9,179 nt of DNA. Origin: Promicromonosporaceae bacterium. GTDB lineage: Bacteria; Actinomycetota; Actinomycetes; Actinomycetales; Cellulomonadaceae. Position 1 is the stretch's first letter; each line of letters begins with the position of its first letter. The translations under genes were made by a program, and so were the position numbers. The stretch is taken from the NCBI GenBank assembly GCA_009782865.1, contig WRIF01000041.1, positions 1 through 9,179 on the forward strand, read 5' to 3'. A model generated the notes under the pieces. That model worked only from the letters and a program-made list of their open reading frames with translations. It was not told where the DNA came from and did no database searches. Shown here in pieces: positions 5,014 through 9,179 of the stretch.

Positions 5014-5796
5014 TACCTCGGGGCCCAGGAAGCGGCGGGCCAACGCCTGGAAGGACCCGGTGTCGCCGGTGACCAGGAAACGGTGCTGTGGGTTCGGCGC
5101 GGTGGCGGGGCGAAGCAGGTCCCGGGCGGCCAGGGCCCGGTAGACGTCGTTGGCGGTCTCCGTGGCGCTGGAGACCAGGGTCACCTCCTCACCCATCACA
5201 TAGGAGATGACGCCGGAGAGCAGCGGGTAGTGGGTGCAGCCAAGGACCAGGGTGTCAACCCCCTGCTCCTTGACCGGCTCAAGGTAGCGCAGCGCTGCGG
5301 CCTGCACCTCGGGGCCGGTGGTGATTCCCTGCTCGACCAGGGGCACAAAGTCCGGGCAGGCCTGCGTCGTCACCGTGACCCCGGGGGTCACCGACAGGGC
5401 GTCCTCGTAGGCGCGGGAGTCGATGGTCGCCTCGGTGCCGATCACCCCGATGCGCCCTGACTTGGAGGTCATCACCGCGCGGCGTGCGGCCGGGCGGATC
5501 ACCTCCAGGACCGGGATGCCCATGCCCACCTCATAGCGCTCCCGGGCGTCGGGCACCGCCACCGCCGAGGCGGAGTTACAGGCGATGACCAGCATCTTCA
5601 CCCCGTCGGTGACGAGGCGGTCCATGACGTCGAGCGCGAGGCGGCGCACCTGCGCCAGCGGGCGGGGGCCGTACGGGGAGTGCGCGGTGTCGCCCACATA
5701 GAGGAGTTGCTCCTGCGGCAGGCGGTTGAGGATGGAACGGGCGACGGTGAGTCCTCCCACGCCCGAGTCGAAGACCCCAATCGGAAGGTCACGCAT
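4993..5796 (-). CDS. murI: Glutamate racemase
   Basis: MurI interconverts L- and D-glutamate in the cytosol and supplies D-Glu for peptidoglycan precursor synthesis. The product is 267 aa, normal for the family. FDSGVGGLTV (9-18, D10), YVGDTAHSPYG (33-43), the first catalytic cysteine in ACNSASA (C73), and GCTHYPLL (C187 with H189) are all in place. The start ATG overlaps the end of rdgB by 8 bp (ATGCGTGA), and a GGAGG motif inside rdgB lies 6 nt upstream (5803-5807), so translation is probably coupled. It is the last gene of the rph-rdgB-murI operon. Its C-terminus lies in a 17-bp repeat and may vary in length between relatives. Confidence 0.96.
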   Translation of the reverse strand: MRDLPIGVFDSGVGGLTVARSILNRLPQEQLLYVGDTAHSPYGPRPLAQVRRLALDVMDRLVTDGVKMLVIACNSASAVAVPDARERYEVGMGIPVLEVIRPAARRAVMTSKSGRIGVIGTEATIDSRAYEDALSVTPGVTVTTQACPDFVPLVEQGITTGPEVQAAALRYLEPVKEQGVDTLVLGCTHYPLLSGVISYVMGEEVTLVSSATETANDVYRALAARDLLRPATAPNPQHRFLVTGDTGSFQALARRFLGPEVQGVESV

Positions 5797-6483
5797 CGAG
5801 GGCCTCCGCGATGAAGCCCGCCAGCTGACGGAAGGCCTTCCCGCGATGAGAGATGGCGTTCTTCTCCTGCGGCGTCAGCTCGGCCGCCGTGCGGGTGCCA
5901 GGACTACCGTCGGCGTTGGCCGCCTGTTCGTCGGGCACCAGGATCGGGTCGTAGCCGAATCCGCCGTCGCCGGCCGGGGTGAGGCGGAGCGTGCCGCGCA
6001 TCTCCCCGCGGCAGACCACCTCGCTGCCCGCCGTCGCCCCCACCGCGGGCGTTACCAAGGCGGCCGCGCAGACAAAGCCGGCCTTCCGCTGCGCCGGCCG
6101 GCGAATGTCCACCAACTGGGCGAGCAGCAGTTCCAGGTTCTCCCGGTCGGCGCCGTGCCTGCCGGACCAGAGGGCGGAGAAGATGCCGGGCGCGCCGCCG
6201 AGCACATCGACGGCCAGGCCCGAGTCGTCGGCCACCGCGGGCAGGCCCGTGGCCTTAGCCAGGGCGCGCGCCTTGATCAGCGAGTTCTCCTCGAAGGTGG
6301 CGCCATCCTCGACGGGGGCCGCCACCCCGAGGTCGGCGGCGGAGATGACCGCCTCAGCGGGTAGGTCGGCCAGGCGGGGGTCGGCGCGCAGGATGTCGCG
6401 GAGCTCGGCCAGCTTGCCGGGGTTGTGGGTCGCCAAGACGAGACGAGCGCCGGGGGGGAGGGCCGGACGGGACGTCGGTGCGG

Positions 6484-6487
<4 letters not shown>
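5789..6487 (-). CDS. rdgB: XTP/dITP diphosphatase (non-canonical purine NTP pyrophosphatase, HAM1 family)
   Basis: RdgB hydrolyses dITP, ITP and XTP to the monophosphates and pyrophosphate, keeping deaminated purines out of DNA and RNA. The protein is 232 aa, somewhat longer than the usual 190-210 because of a short N-terminal tail and spacers near 144-156 and 188-202. Motifs in order: [11 protein letters not shown] (18-28), [15 protein letters not shown] (59-73), [10 protein letters not shown] (85-94), GGFGYDPI (175-182) and [15 protein letters not shown] (205-219). The start codon overlaps the rph stop as ATGA, and the end overlaps murI by 8 bp, so it belongs to one tightly coupled transcript. 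Confidence 0.95.
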
Positions 6488-7227
<740 letters not shown>

Positions 7228-7234
7228 GGCCCCA

Positions 7235-7240
7235 ACCCTA
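7235..7240 (-). promoter_or_regulatory. -10 hexamer of rph operon, near-leaderless start
   Basis: On the minus strand TAGGGT is followed by 7 nt and the ATG at 7227. No clear Shine-Dalgarno sequence or -35 is seen. Confidence 0.45.
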
Positions 7241-7294
7241 CCGGCCGGCCCGCGAGACCTTCGGCAGGCGGCCAGAGGTCTGCGGCCAGCGGTC

Positions 7295-7300
7295 TAGGGT
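7295..7300 (+). promoter_or_regulatory. -10 hexamer of the ABC-F gene, leaderless start
   Basis: TAGGGT is followed by exactly 6 nt (GGGCGC) and the ATG at 7307. It uses the same hexamer as the rph promoter on the opposite strand. No attenuator-like leader, which often controls resistance ABC-F genes, can fit here. Confidence 0.5.
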
Positions 7301-7306
7301 GGGCGC

Positions 7307-9179
7307 ATGCAGTTGATCGCGCGCGATGTCACCTTTGCCTACCCGGCCGCGCCCGCCGAGCGAGGCGAGTTCAGCGCGGCCGGTCGGGGCGCCGACGACG
7401 AGCGGGTGGCGATCACCGGACAGGGGACCCGCCGCCCGACCGGCCTCGCCGGCGGGCAGACCACCGTCATTGGGTCCGTCGAGGCGGGTGACGAGGTGCT
7501 GCGTGGGGTGTCGGTGCGCATCTCGGGCGGTACGCGGCTTGGCGTGGTGGGCGAGAACGGCTCGGGCAAGTCAACGCTGTTGCACCTGTTGGCCGGCGGC
7601 CTGCAGCCGACCTCCGGGACCATTCGGCGGGTCGGCACCCTGGCGACGGTCGAGCAGGAACTGTTGCCCGAGGCGGGGCAGACGGTGGGGGACGTGGTGC
7701 AGGGCGCCCTGGCCGCGGTGCGCGCCGTGGAGACGGAGCTGCAGGCCGCCCTGGCAGAGGCCGCCGGCCACGAGCCCGCCGGCCAAGAGTCTGTCGGCCC
7801 GGGGCCCGTCGGCCACGAGTCCACCGGTCGGCATTCCGTCGGCCAGGCGGCCGCCGCCCGTCTCGACAGGCTCCTTGCCCGGGCCGAACACCTGGAGGCG
7901 TGGGACGCCGACCGACGGGTGGACGTGGCGCTAACCCGCCTAGGGGCCTGCCGCGACTATGCGCGGCCGCTGGCAACGCTGTCGGTGGGTGAGCGCTACC
8001 GGGTGCGCCTGGCCGCGCGACTGGTGGAGCGCGCCGATCTGCTGCTGCTGGACGAGCCGACCAACCATCTTGACGCCGCCGCCATCGGATACGTCACCGA
8101 GGAGCTGCGGGCATGGCGCGGCGGGGTGGTGTTGGTGACGCACGACCGTCAACTGCTTGACGACGTTGCCACCGCGATCCTCGACCTCGATCCCTCGATT
8201 GACGGCTCTCCCGTGCTTTACGGCGCCCCCGGGTATCTGGAGTACCGGTTTGCCAAGGCGCAGGCCCTTGCCCGTTGGCGGCAGCGCTTTACCACCGAGC
8301 GGAAGCGCGCGGTGGCGCTGGCCGAGCGGCTCGATGCCACCTACGAGGGGCTGTCCGACGAGTGGCGCCCCCCGAAGGGATCCCAAAAGCATCGCCGCGC
8401 CACCCGCGCGCGGATTCACGTCAAGGCCGCCGACCGGCTGGTCGAACGCCTCCAGGCCGAGTCCGTCCCGCTGCCGCCGCCCCCACCCCACTTTGTGCTG
8501 CCAGACCTGCCTACTGCCGACCCTGGCTGGAACCTAGCGTTGCCCCTGATCGAGCTGCGCAGCCCCCAGGTGGTGGGTGACCGGGTGGGGCCGGACGGGT
8601 CGGATCGGGCAGCGGGCGGCGAGGCGGTGGCCCCGGGTGTTCGCCTGGACCTACCCGGCACGCGGGTGGTGGTGCCGCCAGGGGGGCGCCTCCTGGTGGT
8701 CGGCCCGAACGGCTCAGGGAAGAGCACCCTGCTGGGGGCGCTGGCCGGAACGTTGCCCCTGGCCAGGGGCGCCCGGGAGACCGTGCCCGGCCTGCGCTGG
8801 GGCCTGGTGGGGCAGGAGAACACCCCGGTGGTGGATCGTGACCTGGAGGGGCTCGTCGCTCTCGGGCGCGCCGCCGACGGCGCCCAGGCCGCGCTGGACC
8901 GCAACCTGACCGGCTTCGCCGCCGCCGCAAATGAGGTCTTGCGGTTGTTGGCCCGCGGCCACCTGGACCCGGACCAGGTGGTGCCGATTGCCTCCCTGGG
9001 GCTGCTCAGCGAGGATGACCTGGATCGCCCCCTGGTGGAGCTCTCGGTGGGGCAGCGGCGCCGGTTCGAGCTGGCGCGCACGCTGGTCGCGGCCCCGCAC
9101 CTGCTGATCCTCGACGAGCCGACCAACCACCTGTCGATCGACCTCGTCGACGACCTCACGCGGGCGCTCGCGCGCACGA
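7307..9179 (+). CDS. ABC-F family ATPase (ribosome-associated, possible antibiotic-protection type), 3' end cut off
   Basis: The frame is open for 624 codons to the right edge. It has two ATPase domains and no membrane segments, which is the ABC-F plan. Domain 1: Walker A GENGSGKST (82-90), signature LSVGE (225-229), Walker B LLLLDEP (245-251) and H279. Domain 2: Walker A GPNGSGKST (466-474), signature LSVGQ (579-583) and Walker B LLILDEP (599-605). The basic helical linker (about 310-385) corresponds to the P-site tRNA interaction motif. ABC-F proteins bind the ribosomal E site and act as translation factors or displace antibiotics; which applies here cannot be decided. Odd features are an insertion of about 45 residues at 14-60 before the usual first-domain strand, and pentapeptide repeats at 154-183. 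About 40-60 residues are probably missing at the C-terminus. The start is placed by the promoter 6 nt upstream. Confidence 0.9.
   Translation, partial: MQLIARDVTFAYPAAPAERGEFSAAGRGADDERVAITGQGTRRPTGLAGGQTTVIGSVEAGDEVLRGVSVRISGGTRLGVVGENGSGKSTLLHLLAGGLQPTSGTIRRVGTLATVEQELLPEAGQTVGDVVQGALAAVRAVETELQAALAEAAGHEPAGQESVGPGPVGHESTGRHSVGQAAAARLDRLLARAEHLEAWDADRRVDVALTRLGACRDYARPLATLSVGERYRVRLAARLVERADLLLLDEPTNHLDAAAIGYVTEELRAWRGGVVLVTHDRQLLDDVATAILDLDPSIDGSPVLYGAPGYLEYRFAKAQALARWRQRFTTERKRAVALAERLDATYEGLSDEWRPPKGSQKHRRATRARIHVKAADRLVERLQAESVPLPPPPPHFVLPDLPTADPGWNLALPLIELRSPQVVGDRVGPDGSDRAAGGEAVAPGVRLDLPGTRVVVPPGGRLLVVGPNGSGKSTLLGALAGTLPLARGARETVPGLRWGLVGQENTPVVDRDLEGLVALGRAADGAQAALDRNLTGFAAAANEVLRLLARGHLDPDQVVPIASLGLLSEDDLDRPLVELSVGQRRRFELARTLVAAPHLLILDEPTNHLSIDLVDDLTRALART
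7766..7855 (+). repeat. 15-bp in-frame tandem repeat in the ABC-F gene
   Basis: Six 15-bp units starting GGC or GGT encode pentapeptides of the form G-x-E-x-V or similar (residues 154-183). They lie between Walker A and the signature of domain 1, the region from which the ribosome-contacting arm of ABC-F proteins emerges. Copies are degenerate but stay in frame. Confidence 0.8.

Noticed and set aside
7339..9177. Minus-strand frames opposite the ABC-F gene
   Set aside because: They are Arg/Pro/Ser-rich shadows of a gene with complete Walker and signature motifs.

Overview
The window is high-GC DNA from an actinobacterium (Actinomycetota; I cannot place it more narrowly). The evidence is the strong G/C bias at third codon positions, the conserved actinobacterial cluster DUF3039 - pncB - murI - rdgB - rph, and start regions in which a TANNNT -10 hexamer lies 6-7 nt before the ATG, as in leaderless actinobacterial transcripts.

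Layout. Positions 1-541 (minus) hold a P-loop nucleotide kinase of the FlaR/adenylate-kinase-like type, cut by the left edge. From about 560 to 1948 there is no credible protein gene. This stretch holds a GTGTCAG heptamer array (672-713) and a roughly 1.05-kb array of about 25 short, same-orientation operator-like sites (831-1880). The sites sit at multiples of about 21.6 bp, partly as a 216-bp higher-order repeat. The array leads straight into a small exported protein (1949-2623) with a zinc-metalloprotease signature whose ligand spacing matches thermolysin. After that gene come two hairpins (2701-2747), a 16-bp tandem array of seven degenerate copies (2799-2909), a run of five stem-loops with compensatory base changes (2968-3124) and a strong intrinsic terminator (about 3144-3178).

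From 3246 onward the content is housekeeping. A DUF3039 protein (plus, 3246-3545) faces pncB (minus, 3542-4897), and the two stop codons share one CTAG. Then murI, rdgB and rph lie on the minus strand (4993-7227) as a tightly overlapped operon read rph > rdgB > murI. Divergent from rph, a two-domain ABC-F ATPase (7307 to the right edge) carries an N-terminal insertion and a pentapeptide-repeat insertion, and is cut by the window end.

How it fits together. pncB salvages nicotinate for NAD. rph trims RNA 3' ends, rdgB removes non-canonical purine nucleotides and murI makes D-glutamate for peptidoglycan. The ABC-F protein probably acts on the ribosome. The accessory interest lies in 560-3180, where several unrelated ordered repeat systems surround one exported protein. 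The best candidate for something undescribed is the helically phased site array with its downstream gluzincin-like protein; the second is the covarying stem-loop array.
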